From NCBI GenBank assembly GCA_950295325.1, contig OX485805.1, positions 27,265,501 through 27,329,500 on the forward strand: a stretch of 64,000 bases of DNA, in the 5' to 3' direction. Positions 24,814-36,965 of the stretch are shown piece by piece. Positions within the stretch are counted from its first letter, which is position 1. Each line of letters starts with the position of its first letter. This DNA is from Polytrichum commune (taxonomy: Eukaryota > Streptophyta > Polytrichopsida > Polytrichales > Polytrichaceae). The position numbers and the translations under genes are program-made. The notes under the pieces are model-generated. The model had not been told where the DNA came from. It searched no databases and worked only from the letters and a program-made list of their open reading frames with translations.

Positions 24814-24887
24814 GGAGTTTTCCAGAGGTCAAGTTTCTCGTCCAAGGGTTTGAAGTTGCCTGAGAAACTTGACTTCCGGAAAACTCC
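24814..24887. repeat. Stem-loop with 26 bp arms
   Basis: The arms 24814-24839 and 24862-24887 are reverse complements except at two positions (GGAGTTTTCC and GTCAAGTTTCTC are shared). The loop is 22 bases. It could be a small-RNA precursor or a relic of a short inverted element. The sequence alone does not decide. Confidence 0.5.
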
Positions 24888-24889
24888 CC

Positions 24890-26690
24890 TGGCAAAAAAT
24901 GTTGCCATGTTGACAACCATGTCATATTTCCATCCATTCTTGAAGTTCTTTGCCATGTAAGTGACCTTCCAATACTTCCAATACTTTATCAATGACTTCC
25001 AATCACTAAAAGAAGAAGGAGGAAAGTCGTTTTTCTCTATTATGGGGCAAAAAAAATTTAAGATATTTTCTTGAGTTTGATTATGTTTGGGGAGAACATA
25101 AGTGGTGAGAGGAGCAAAGATGTGGATTAGCACATAGGTGACGAAGAAATTGAGAAGCGAAGAAATTGAGAAGATTCTTAGCTACATAACGATTAAAAAA
25201 TGTTGGTGCCTAAACCTCAAAGAATCGCTCCAAGAATTTCTAGTTACACTCAAACAAGGGAGCATTAGAGGGTTTCCACCCCAATTCATCACCAATACTA
25301 TCATGTGAATGATGAGCAATGAGCGGTAACTTATAAGTGGGTGAGGGAGGGAAAACATTGGAAATACACCCACTAGTAACTAGAAATTAAGCATACTTGG
25401 ATTTATGCACGAATTTTGGACAGTTCCAACCGCCAATATGACGTACACTAGATCACAAAACTACATAATTATGATGGTTGGCAAACATGGAATACAAACA
25501 TTCGACGTTGTGGTTGTTGTGTTGTTGCTTTTGATGTTGTGGTTTTATGTTTTTGTCTCCACAAGTGCATGTCCCTTGTAATTTCTGGACGGGTGGTTCT
25601 CTGAATACAATTAAATGTCAATTTAGTATCATGTACCCATGGTATTTTGACATACCTAGTAACATCTTTTTTTTTATAAGGATACAAGTGCGGACTTATG
25701 GGTCAACTCTAAATTCTAAACTCCTATTGACCCTCCCCAAATGATGTAGCCTCCTCTTGCTTGTGTCCTACTTTGTATCAATGTTGTTGAGCAAGTCTTC
25801 ATTGGTAGAATCCACCTCTCAAAGGGGAACAATGCACCTTAAGTCACACATGAGAAACATTGAGCAATTCAAGATGAATTATTGCACCAATGTGTGTTTG
25901 TTTGTTAGTTTGTTTATTTTCTATCCTCTTGAATACATGTTTATGTAAGAGAAAGATTATTGGTGGATTTACACTAGGATCCAGAATCAAAAAAAGTTTA
26001 AAACCGAGCGACTTTAATGGTTAGGAGCCAAATATTGACCCCAAAGAATTTACACTAGAGTTTGGGTCCAAGTACGAAATGTGAATTGATGTTAATGTGG
26101 TAGCCAAATATCGACCGTCTACACTCAAAAGAACTAATCCTCCTAAAGCATGGATGTGGGTGCTGTTTGGTTTGTTTTGTCACATTCTCCAACTCCTATC
26201 AATTAGATTTACAAAAAACAAAAAAAAAACAAAAAAACTTGTGTTGCGTTTGCAAATCTATAATGAAAAATTTGCAAAACTAGATAAAAGATCGGACCTC
26301 TCCTAATTTAGTTATGGTTAGCAAAAGTGCATGTTTGTTGATATCTTAAATGAATACACATGTCCTCCCAAATCGTGTTCATTATTGAGTGTGCAGTTGT
26401 TTTTTAATATTTGAAGACATAGTCTGACCTCTTTTAAACATGTGTCTTTGTGATGCTTGCTCTTTCATCCTCACCAAACCACATACCAATCAAATACAAT
26501 GGTCCAATTAAGAAAACAAGCCACTTAAGACCCCTCTAACCATAGTTTGAGTGACCAATCTTCAAGCTTGAATCTAATCCTAAGTTCAGATGAAACTCCA
26601 TCCTTTTGGTACCCACACCCTAATGTTAACACTTACCCTTGTAGATTGTATTACGCTAAATCAATGCCTAAACATACATGTAGTGGACAA
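24890..26690. other. Intergenic DNA, no gene seen
   Basis: Short frames only. ATGAGCAATGAGCGGTAACTT at 25313 and the TAGTAACATCTTT block at 25658 match parts of 50870-50970, so this is another dispersed repeat. Confidence 0.4.
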
Positions 26691-27700
26691 TCTTTGTCAC
26701 ACACCTCTCCATGAGGAGTGTCCGCAACACCATGGGTACAAGGGGGACCCCGGAGTCACACCCGAGACTTTTGTGGTGCCATAGGTGGAGGGCCCAAGTG
26801 ATCCTAGTGTCCCGGGCATTGAGAACGCATCCCACCCACGGAAACTAGGAGTCACAAAAGTAAGGCCCTAAGCATTGGGTAGCTTATGGCATCCGGATTC
26901 TAAAATGCCCAAGAACTCCCCAATCGGAGGTGTGAGCTAGGAGATATGGCAATTTGAGTGGGGTGCTGCCTAGGGACAGCGCCCAACACTCCAGGGGGCG
27001 ATGTGGTGGGACAGCAGTGACCTGGGAGAGGCGCCCAAAACTGCTGAAGTTAGAACGGTCATAACTCCCGCAATACTTGCCCGAATGGGGCAAATGAGGA
27101 GTTTATCGGCATCTATGCTAAGAGTAGATGTCGATGGACATGTCGCTAGATAGAATCGAAGATTGATTGACGGAGTTATGAAGATTTGAAGCTACTAGGG
27201 GGCTCCAACCCCAACGGCTACGGGAAAATGTCTACCTGGCCCCAACTTTTAGGAGACAAACAAAAGGCTACTTGACGGTGAGGTAGGGGGCTTATATGGG
27301 GAGTGACTTTGCTGACCGACCTCACCCGCTATAAGATAGCACAACCTCCACAGGCGTTGGCCCAACGTGGGGGCAAAGTTGCCAAATATACTTCGGGTTG
27401 TTGTGGTGTTGCTCTGGCAACGCAATGATCAACTCAAGATTGGACTTGCATGAATGGAGGTTTGCACCTAACCATTTGCTACCTACTAACGGGAGAATCC
27501 GCAATGCATGTGTAGGAGGGTTTGGTAACCAAGCTATGAGCTTGGAGGTTGGTATGGGGAGCTAACCATGCGCGCGTGTGGGATGTGCAGGGTTTGTGCT
27601 TGTGACACCTGCTAGAGTTGCAAAACGATGACGATAAGTTAAGGGGAGCTAGCAAATGTCGTGACAATCTTAGAACATACAATGAAACAAATAAGCACCA
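26690..27700. mobile_element. GC-rich island, possibly a retroelement LTR
   Basis: This 1 kb is much richer in GC than either side. It contains many CpG sites, short G/C-run words, a GACGGAGTTATGAAGATTTG phrase of the kind common in plant LTRs, and a TATAAGATAG box at 27331. No protein frame, primer-binding site or second LTR was found, so a solo LTR is a guess. A CpG-rich relic of another kind is equally possible. Confidence 0.25.
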
Positions 27701-29400
27701 TAGACCCCTAACTAACCTATTGGAGTCCAATGCATCTCACAAAAACTTCCCAACTTGAAGAGTGAATGAATGCACTCCACACTTGAGCCAAGAGCCGTGA
27801 GCATGAAATTGTGAGAGCCCAAAAGAAAGCGTGCAAAGGCCGACCCAAGGCACCTCCAAAATCATGCAGTGTGGTCACGGACCCTCAAGTGTAGTGGGAA
27901 GTCATATGTGACCGGGCCCTCAACCAAATGCCATTTCAATGCATTTCTCTTCATGCCGGTCCTCACACATGATAAAATAAGAACAAATCAACTTTTGTGA
28001 GCGCTCAAAGTGCCATGGTCTCCCAGTTTTGTGTTAGGCCTACGTCCAAGAGGTGGTTTTTGAAAATAGTCCAAGTGACCGTGAAACATGATCCATTGGA
28101 TGCCATGTAGGAATCCATGTAAACTTTACATCCATCTTGCATTCACATACTCCGTTGGTCCCTCGAGTGTAGTGCGAAGTAGCGAACTTGGACCGGCTCC
28201 ACCTTTTCCACCAATGAGAGTGCTTGAAGTGCAATGGTCATGGGCTCTCAGTCTCGTGTGTGAAGTGGCTCTAAATCAAAAATCGTGTAAGGTATGATCC
28301 AGAAGTGCAGTGAGTATGGTGATAAGTAACTCATTGAAGGCATGCCAATTTGACTCCAGGACTGACGTTCCGAACTTAATGTTGTCTAAGAAATCTCATC
28401 CATTCAACTCCCAACTTCTGGAAGCATACTGTTGTTTCATTAGATCATTTAAAACCAAGCCTTCTGAACCTCAACTTTATCATATATAAAAGTTATTTTT
28501 TTGCTATTAATTTTAAGATCACATCAACATGGTAGCAATATTTATTAGATTACCTGACTTGATTGTAATCAATCTAGGAGCATTGAACTTCATGAAATTG
28601 TGATAGATACATGCCTTAAAACTATGGCCTAAATTGTTTGAGGTTATATTAAGAATAGATATACACTTTGAAGTAAGAAAGAAAGTCCATAGAAAATGGA
28701 TGATTTTTAATGTAGATGATTAATAGTTACTATATATAATACATTCTTAACAAAGGAAAAATGTTAGTTCATTCTTGACTTTTGAAATCACTTGTGAGCA
28801 ACCATGTTTCCATATTGAAATGGGATCATCGCCGTTGATAATTAAACCTCACAAGGAACACGATGAAGTGCCATGTAGATTGAAAGTCAAACTATAAGTT
28901 GAAAGCCGATTCAATCCAGTTGGGCTTAGCTGAACTTTGGAGTCAAATCGGTTAGGCTTAAACATGATAGAATATAGTATGATAGAATTGAATTGGCGAG
29001 AGGGAATTGTTGAATACAAACACCTCTCATTCATTCAACAAAATTGCCTCAAGATGGGATGTAGGTTGGAGGTCGGAGGTTGCTTTCCAAAGATACTATA
29101 TTAGCGGAGTTAGCTTCATAGACATTGAATTATTGTAGCATTGACCCCAATTTGTCAATAACAAAATTTAAGACTTAGTTTATGCAAGCACGCCAAATTT
29201 TGGAGTCTGGATTCTACAATCTTGAAAAGAAAAAAATCTTAGAGACATGAGCAAGACACTAAGTGCAATGTCGTGTTGTCTCAATTAAAACCACAAGACA
29301 TTGCATATCTAAACACCTTTTAGCTATTGATGAAATTCTTGACAATTTTCAAATAAGCCTTACGTACAATAGATTTGTCCAAATAAACCAACCTTTTCCA
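27700..29400. other. Intergenic DNA, dispersed repeat at 27860-28275, no gene seen
   Basis: The two half-blocks around 27870-28070 and 28160-28275 share CCCTC(A/G)AGTGTAGTG and GTGCCATGGTC/GTGCAATGGTC, suggesting a diverged direct repeat. The rest is AT-rich without coding signal. Confidence 0.4.
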
Positions 29401-30800
29401 CTCTAGTGATGAACTAGTCTTACTCCTACATGAGTATGCTACGACTTGTTTGAAACAAATCGATCCACATATTTGTAGAAGGCATCTTTTTAGCATTGAA
29501 GAACGAGATGTACATTTGTATACAACAAATTCCGCTTGCCAAAGTTACTCGCTATGTTTTCACTTTCCCAATGGATGAGTTTTACCTAACGGATGAGTTT
29601 AACCTCAACACCATTTTGCATAGTATGTAAATATGCTATATGGTACATACACATAGAATATGTAATGAAATTCTTGGAAATTCTCAACTAAGCCCCATGA
29701 TAGGTTATTATCCAAATAGATAAATATATTTTCACTATAGTGATGACATGGCCTCACTCCTCCAATGGTACACGTGCAACACATGTGAATGAATTGATCA
29801 CATATCTAAAGAAAGCACAGTTTTAGCGTAGATGAGAGGTACTCCCGTGTGCAACAATATCCTCTTGCCAAAATGACTTGCTACATTTTCACCTCTCCAT
29901 TGGATGAGTTTCACCTAACAATTGCGTCTTTTTACCTAGACACCAACATCCATAGCCCACAATACACACACATCCAATACACTAGAAGTAAATGAGATCA
30001 CGACGTGATCAAAGTTGGAGACCTACACTAGGACATGTTTTAGCATGGACACGTAGACGAGCGGTACTCTTGTATGCAACAATTCCCTTTGGTCAGAATG
30101 ACCCACTATATTATCACCTTCCCACTGGATGAGTTTCACCTAACGGCCATGTCTTTATACCTATACACGAACATGCATATCGTACACCTAGATAATGCAC
30201 GAGAGGTAAATAAGATCATGACGTAACTAGAGTTGAAAACCTACACCATGATACACTAGAAATAATTTAACCACATACCTATAGAAAACATGTTTTTAAC
30301 ATGGATAGGTAGATGAGAGGTTCTCTCTTGTATGCAACAATTCCCTCTTGCCAAAATGACTCATTGCGGTTTCACCTTCCCACTAGATAAGTTTCACCTA
30401 ACAACTGTGTCTTTTTACCTAGACACCAACATGCATACCACACACATAAATACCCTAGAATCCACACACATAATACACCAGAAATAATTAAAATCATGAC
30501 ATGACCAGAGTTGAAAACGTATAACAAGACACTGTAAAAATGAATTAACCAAATATCTATAATAGACATGTTTTTAACATGGATAGGTAGATGAGAGGTT
30601 CTCTCTCGTATGCAACAATTCCCTCTTGCCAAAATGACTTGCTACGTTTTCACCTTCCCAATGGATGAGTTTCACCTAACGAATGAGTGCTACGAATACC
30701 GTATACATGTATTCTACATGGTACATACGTACGCATACAATACGAATACGCTGGAGCCAGATGAGATCCTGACGTGACCGGAGTCGGGGACCTACTAAGT
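29400..30800 (+). repeat. Degenerate tandem duplications running into the GILT promoter
   Basis: The block TATGCAACAATTCCCTCTTGCC...GATGAGTTTCACCTAAC recurs about every 230-330 bp (near 29520, 29845, 30078, 30332 and 30611). It is followed by a GATCATGACGTGAC...GAGTT box (about 29998, 30214, 30490 and 30765). The last copy, next to the gene, is the GC-richest (GATCCTGACGTGACCGGAGT). Upstream copies carry A or T at many of those C and G positions. Confidence 0.6.
30770..30777 (+). promoter_or_regulatory. TGACGTGA (ACGT-core) element upstream of GILT
   Basis: bZIP-type ACGT core 290 bp upstream of the GILT ATG. Relatives of this site occur in each upstream duplicated block, mostly decayed. Confidence 0.35.
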
Positions 30801-30861
30801 ACCCGAGGTTAAGAGAGTCGCATCGCCAACGGTGCAATGAGGATTTATGCCGGTCAAGGGC

Positions 30862-30867
30862 CACGTG
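30862..30867. promoter_or_regulatory. G-box CACGTG upstream of GILT
   Basis: Perfect G-box in the context CCACGTGG, 200 bp before the GILT start codon, in the CpG-rich promoter. G-boxes bind bZIP and bHLH factors. That it acts here is inference. Confidence 0.4.
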
Positions 30868-31066
30868 GGAGGTACTGCGCCGTCAGATGGCACCTGGGGA
30901 GGATCCCGGCCGTTGGTATTGAAAGATGAGGGAAAGACGGGAGGCGAAGATCTGATAAGAGAGTTTTGTGGAGCCATGAGGACGAGCTGCTGGTGTGCTC
31001 GCCCTCGCTCGCAGCAGAGCAGAGCAGAGCCAGGCTCCTCCCTCCCTGGATTAACAGCCGTTTGCC

Positions 31067-34000
31067 ATGGCGCCACCACCGGCGCGGAGCAGCAGCGCTG
31101 CTTTGCTCCTGCTGGCGCTGGTGCTCGCTGCCTCCTCCCCTGCCGCGCAAGGTACGTCTCCTTTCACCCGCTTTTTTTTGGAGCCATTTGGAGCCAGTTT
31201 GTGTGGAGTTTGGACGCAATCTGCTCAAGTTTTGCACCCGGGCCCGCTTCGCAACTTGTTGTGGCTGGATTTCGTGGTGTGTAGGGATTAGTGTGGTAGG
31301 AATCGGGAGAGGTGAGGTATGTTTCGTTTCTGAAGTTTGTGAGCTAGTTTGTGGCAATGTTTGCACGCAATCTGCGTCGTTTATGGCCGTCAGAGTTAGA
31401 TTTCGACCTACTGAGGGTCGCTGGAGGTTGAAATCGCGAATGGTGAGGTGAGTTTTCACCGCTTTCTTTTCGGAGATATTTTGGGAGAGTTTGGACGCAA
31501 TCTGCTTTGGTGCTGGCACCCTGCCTGCTTCGCAACTCTGTGAGGCTGGATTTCGTGGTACTGAGAGATTACTGTGGTAGGAAGCTGGAGAGGAAAGAGT
31601 ATTTCTTGTCGAGAGTTTATAGGTTAGTTTCTGGTGATGTTTGCAACGCAATCTGCTTTGGTCCTCTATTGACCTTAAATTTCGTTGGAATAGATTTCGA
31701 CCTATTGAGGGACACTTGAAGTTGAAATCGGGTCTTGTCAGGCACTATTTCTTCTAAATGATTTGAGGCCACTCTTGGAAGAGTGTGGACGCAATCTGTT
31801 TCAGTTTTGCACCTCGGCACGCTTCGGAAATCTTTGTGGTTGGACCTCGTGGTGCTGAGGGATTAGCCAGGTAGGAATCGGGAGAAAGGTGTGTGGCGTT
31901 TTGGTGAGTTGGTGAGCTACTTTTTTGGTAATGTTTGCACGAAATCTGCGTTGGTTGTGGCCTCGGTCCCCCATGTAGATGTTGGAGTTAGATTTCGACC
32001 TATTGAGGGACGCGTGAGGTCGAAATCGGAATGAAATCGGAACTGGTTAGATGCATCGTAGTACTACAATTAAGACATGTTTTGTGGCTCCTTTTGGCAG
32101 ATTTTAGACGCAATCTGCTTTAGTTTTGCACCTCGGTCCTCTTCGCATCTCTTCGTGGCTGGATTTCGTGGTATTGATAGCTTTCCGAGGCAGGAAACGA
32201 GAGAAGGAAGGTGTGTCGCTATTCGAAAGTTTATGAGTTAATTTATGGTACTGTTTGCACGCAATCTGCGTTGGTTTTGGCCATGGTACTATACGTAGAA
32301 CTCGGCGATGGATGTTAGGCTACTTTCAGGCCACAATCCTCGATATTATTTCTCGTTCATCCTTGGAAAGCTTGTGTTTATATCGAGCTACTGCTGGACG
32401 CGTGAGCGTAGAATCGGGAGAGGTATTCATTGCGCTTTGCTTTCGCGAAATCTAGAGCGATTTGGAGGATGTGGCTTCCTTCTTTTGGCGATTGATTTGT
32501 CTGAAATTCTGATTTGAGTTACTTGTCTCTGGAATCGCGAGCTATAGGGGATGCATTAACGGCATTTTCTTTTTTTTGTTTAATCAGTCCTAACTATGTT
32601 CTGCGGTTGAGCGTGGCGAAGCTCAAAGTTATGGTGCACGCTTTAAAGTTATGAAGCGCGTTTGTCTTTTTGAAGCGGTAGTTTGTGCTGTTTACCATGG
32701 AGTTTGATGAATCTGTGGTGATATCTCGTTGAGATTAATATTACTCGTGGTTCGGACTTATTGGAAAGTATTCGGACATGTGTCTCGCTTAGCCGACACC
32801 TCTAGTCAACTCGTCAATAGAGGCAGATGAAGGATAATTTTCTTGTATGTTGGTGCGATTCCTTGGTCTATTAGCAGTCGGTTTCCGGTCATCATCTACT
32901 ACACTTTTGTGATGCTCAATGATCGATGGGAAAGGACCATCGAAATAATGTGGCGAAATCTAGTTTGAAGATTTGAGCGTCCACTGGTAAGTCTAGGTCT
33001 TATGGAGAATTATGCACAGAACTGGATCTGTGGCTTTCGTTATTCGCTGTAAAAATGACTATTCTTGTTATCATCAAAAATATAAGTAGTTAAGTTCCCT
33101 TCGCTACTCTTGCCTGAGGTTGTTAGTAAATCCTTGATTCAATACGTGGTTTAGATACGTGCCATACGTGGAGAGAATGTGATTCTTGAAAGTTCTATAT
33201 TTTTCGGTGGTCTAACAGTTCGTGGTTTAGATTGTTTATGATGTAATTGCAGTCGTGACTTGACCTTCTTCCCACCTTAGTTTATGCCTTGTTGGAGCCT
33301 ATTGGCGAGTAATTCAATAGAACTTAGAACAATTTGAGTTGCGTAATTAAGAAAAATTCAGATTTACCGGCTTCAACTGATCTTTTCCCTGCTCGTTTGA
33401 AATGACACATCTAGGTGAATAGACTTTTTGTAAATTGGGATATTATTTGTCCGAATAATGGCGATTGTTTTAAATACTTGGTCACAAAACTGCCCCAATA
33501 TAGCCTCTTTTTACAGATGCTTGTACATTTGGAAATTGCTAATGTATTGACTCTTAGAACTTTGTCCTGCATTTGCATCGAGGGGATTTCCAAGGAATCT
33601 ATCGAGGCTCTTATTCTTCTCATCTACTTCCAGAACTATAAAGCGTTGGTGTTCATGACATATAGTACTATCATTCATGGTTTTTGACATGTTTGCTGAA
33701 ACAGGTGTGGAGAAGGTCAAGGTTGAGCTGTATTCAGAAGCATTGTGTCCATATTGTGCCGAATTCATCGTCAACTACTTGAATCCCTTTTTCAACAATG
33801 GTATTATCGATATAGTAGAGCTCCGCATCATCCCTTATGGCAATGCACATGTAGATTCGAGTGGAACAATGGTTTGTCAGGTGAGCTTAAATTTGTTATT
33901 GTGGCATCCAGTAGATCATTGGGCATCTCCACTTATTGTTGTGTAGACTCACTGCTTTCACAGGTCGACTCCATAGATCTTTGATGGATCTCTTTCACTT

Positions 34001-35204
34001 CGCAGAGGAGCAAATGTTGTAATATCTGTAGCCCACATTGCACAATCATGAGAAATCTTGAATTCATCTCTGATGTCTTCTGACGTGTGTGGCTCTTGTG
34101 CTGTGAATGCAGCATGGTCAAGATGAGTGCGACCTCAACATCATACAAACATGTGCCATCCGCCTATGGCCTAAAGTGGTAATATACTTTTATCTCCGGT
34201 GATTCTGTAATGATTATGATGAGTTGCACATTCCTATCTATGTTGTTTATTGCATGAGTTGAGAATCTGTAGGAAAGATGAATAAAAACATCCACACAAT
34301 CATAACTACCGGCCAGATTTTCTTCACTGTGGTTTCCACTCTGCATCATCTATCCTAATAGAGCTTTCCCTGTGTTGACAGTCGGATTGGTTCCCCTTCA
34401 TTTACTGCTTGGAGAGTTTGGATCGGTCTAGTGCAGCAAAGCAGTGGCCATCTTGTGTACATTCTGCAAAGCTAGACCTTGCTCCACTTCGGGAGTGCTA
34501 TGAGAGTCCTCTTGGTGCAAGGGTGAGTATTGAAGCACTTGGCATGAACATTCTCTTTCTCCATTATTGAAACGAGTGAGTCCTGATAGGTATGCTGTCT
34601 TGGAGCAGTTTTGAAGGAGGCAACGACATATTATGCCTCCATACACAGTGGGAGTCGATTTCTGCTTTCATTAGTACTATGTTTAGAGTGCAGCAAAACA
34701 TCACTTACAGGTAGAGATCACTCATTAGAGCTGTTGTATATATTTGGGTGCCTTTTCATGAAGAATTGAGAAGTGATGGTTGGGCGTGGTTGGCAGTTGG
34801 AATTGGAGTTTGCAGCAGAGACAGACAGGTTGCAACCACCACATAAATATGTCCCCTGGGTTTTGGTCAACGGGGAGCCCTTGTATGAGGTGTGATATAT
34901 CCTATCCCAATAATTCGCATCACATGATTGAACTATGTTGTGTTTTTCAATCTTTGTTTACCTTTGGAGTGTTTGTGTACACTGTTTGGACTGTAGGTCT
35001 CACCGTAATAGACCTAACAAGACGAAGAAGACTAATACTACTCGTTGTGTCTGTCAGAGCTATCAAGATGTTGCAACTTATGTATGCAAAGCATATCAAG
35101 GCAATAAACCTCCTGTCTGCTCAAGACTACTATCTGAGACATTGGACACAAGACCTCCTGGAAGGGTGTGCCTCAAGGAAAATTCTCTATTAGCATCAGC
35201 TTAA
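31067..35204 (+). CDS. GILT-like (gamma-interferon-inducible lysosomal thiol reductase family) protein, six exons
   Basis: Thioredoxin-fold oxidoreductase of the GILT family (plant OSH1-like), expected in the secretory pathway or vacuole. Exons: 31067-31151, 33705-33880, 34113-34178, 34382-34522, 34797-34889, 35058-35204; all introns GT-AG, phases consistent, 235 codons, a normal family length. Residues 11-22 form the signal-peptide core, with likely cleavage near [17 protein letters not shown] places the CXXC active site at Cys43/Cys46. Exons 2 and 3 join to give [11 protein letters not shown] (86-96), the family signature, with a further Cys at 101. WFPFIYCLE, then YVPWVLVNG (174-182) with the likely cis-Pro, and YVCKAY...PPVC near the end complete the fold. 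The start is the first ATG (GCCATGG) in a CpG-rich exon. Intron 1 is 2.55 kb, the others 168-274 bp. No stop or missing residue was found, so it is probably functional. Confidence 0.95.
31160..32290 (+). repeat. Tandem repeat inside GILT intron 1, unit about 280-320 bp
   Basis: The box GGACGCAATCTG(C/T)T followed by TTTTGCACC and GGCTGGATTTCGTGGT recurs near 31213, 31493, 31787 and 32107. A companion GCACGCAATCTGCG box with GATTTCGACCTA lies between successive copies (near 31362, 31645, 31937 and 32257). About four units, moderately diverged. They create overlapping frames on both strands that are not genes. Confidence 0.75.
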
Positions 35205-35484
35205 GCCCTCGTTCAATATTGAATAGTGCTCACTTTCTGAGCTTTAATACGCCCCATATGTTCATGCACAAATTGCCTTAGAGCATGAAGATTTCTGTTA
35301 CATGGTACCATATCTTTTTGCATCCTTTTCATTGTATTTGATTCTTCCCCATTCTTTTATCATCACATATCCCATAGGTTTTTAGTAAATATCATACACA
35401 GTTAGTGTATATTTGCAGAGATCTATAGAGCTTCCATGAATTTTCCAGTCTCAGGCCGGCCTAACACACTCTCTCCCTCTTCAG

Positions 35485-35589
35485 GGCTGGGGTGAGGTTG
35501 TCAATGTATTTTCCCGTCCACCCTATAATGAGGATGTAAGATTGGAGTTCTTCCAAGTGGATGTCCCCTGTCTTTTGATCTGCCACTGA
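35485..35589 (+). other. Open segment after a strong acceptor, downstream of GILT (unidentified)
   Basis: After a pyrimidine-rich CTCTTCAG acceptor, the frame reads GWGEVVNVFSRPPYNEDV and then RLEFFQVDVPCLLICH to a stop. It looks coding but matches no family I know. Similar splice-bounded segments follow at 35684, 35882, 36123 and 37187, so an unrecognised gene or pseudogene may lie here. Confidence 0.25.
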
Positions 35590-35683
35590 AGTTTCTTCAG
35601 TGGCGGCCTCTTTTCTTTATGGCAGTCACTGAATTTCACTCTTTACCAAATCAGCCTGATCTTGCTGTGACATGTTAACACAG

Positions 35684-35819
35684 TTGCTGTGACACTGGCA
35701 ACTTTGAGGGCACTGATGCAAAGTGGTACGGTTCTTCAACACCCATCTGTCACTGTTGCATGAGTTGGAATGTTAATTGCATTAGTGAGTGTCAAACGAG
35801 CACTAAACATATATATTAA
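35684..35819 (+). other. Cysteine-rich open segment, unidentified
   Basis: Behind an ACACAG acceptor, the frame from 35685 gives CCDTGNFEGTDAKWYGSS, then TPICHCCMSWNVNCISEC and a stop 8 codons later. The CxC-x7-CxxxC spacing recalls Bowman-Birk inhibitor loops, but the first half lacks the CCxxCxC pattern, so this is weak. A GTACGG donor-like site lies at 35725. Confidence 0.2.
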
Positions 35820-36122
35820 ATAGGTATCCTCACTGTTCGGTTGTCAAATTTCTTTCCACCTGACATATTTGTTACTGTCAGAAAGACCACATCGACCAGC
35901 TGTGGCATGATCGATGACTACTAGTGTAACATAGAGCCAATGGAAACATGTCAGCTCTTGCTGTATGCCTGCCTGGCTGTGTCGAAACAGCAGATAATGT
36001 TCAAAGTCAATTCAACACAGCCATTGCTGAGTTAACTGAAGGCATGTGAATCGCGGATGCACTCCATGTGCGTGATTTTCTGACTGGTCAGCCCCCAGAT
36101 TCCTTTTGAACATGTGCTGCAG

Positions 36123-36173
36123 GAGTTACTTACGAGTACTGCTTCAGGGAGGGACTGAAGGAGTTCCAGTTCC
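36123..36173 (+). other. Mini-exon-like segment between strong splice sites, unidentified
   Basis: Preceded by GTGCTGCAG and followed by GTAAGTAC, both near-ideal plant splice sites. One frame reads VTYEYCFREGLKEFQF, another SYLRVLLQGGTEGVPVP. No family recognised. Confidence 0.25.
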
Positions 36174-36439
36174 GTAAGTACTGAGATTTACGATATTAAG
36201 CCCCTAAATGCTCACTATAATCACGCACATAAATTGAGCCTAAAATTGAACACAATCACATATATGTCGACTACAGGGTTGACGACTACATTGGGTTCAA
36301 AGGTTATAGGTGTGCAAAGAGATGAGATTGACAAATGATTGTTCATGAAAGCTATGAAATGCGATGGTTGTCTGAAAAATGCTACCAATTTAAAGCATTT
36401 TTGCGGTAATGTTTTATGTGGCATGGTGATGATGATCAG

Positions 36440-36965
36440 TGGCATTAGACTACACCACTTATGGTATTTAGTGTTATGTACACTGTTTGTGAAGGGTTTA
36501 ACTAGATTCTAGAGGTCTGTTGTTGTCACATCTGCTAATTGCCAATGTAGTGCTATTTGTCAACATAAGTAACTTTTATAAGCGGCAAAATACTTAACAT
36601 CATGATATTTGGCATAGCACATTGGGATACTTGAGTTGATAATTTTCTGATTTATTATGAAAGGAGAAAATAATAGAGTGGTAAGTGTCACTTGTTTAAA
36701 ATTTATTATGCAAGAGGAAGATATTCTTGAACATATTAATATCTTGTGTCATGTACAATTTAGTCAACTTGTAGAACATTGAGTGACAAAGGCATACACC
36801 TCATAATATTATTGAACATACTCATGTCAAGATATTAGTAGGTGCACTTGAACGTCACGTCTCATGAGGTGACACTAACAATGAAGGTGTTGATCATCAA
36901 TGGAACCTAACATATGCCTCAAAATAGGTGAGTGACACTTATCACACGTGTGACACTAAATATGA
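36440..36965 (+). repeat. Local duplication, left copy
   Basis: Blocks GCTAATTGCCAATGTAGTG, GGCATAGCACATTGGGATAC, AATTTAGTCAACTTGTAGA and CATGAGGTGACACTAA recur in the same order at 37610-38580. Confidence 0.6.

Noticed and set aside
30854-31651. Longest open frame in the window (265 codons, minus strand)
   Set aside because: It lies antisense to GILT exon 1 and the GC-rich repeat of intron 1; its composition follows the repeat and no domain is visible.
35685-35819. Bowman-Birk inhibitor call for the Cys-rich segment
   Set aside because: Only the second-half spacing (CxC-x7-CxxxC) fits; the CCxxCxC start and the reactive-loop Thr/Lys-Ser-x-Pro-Pro are absent, so the segment is left unidentified.
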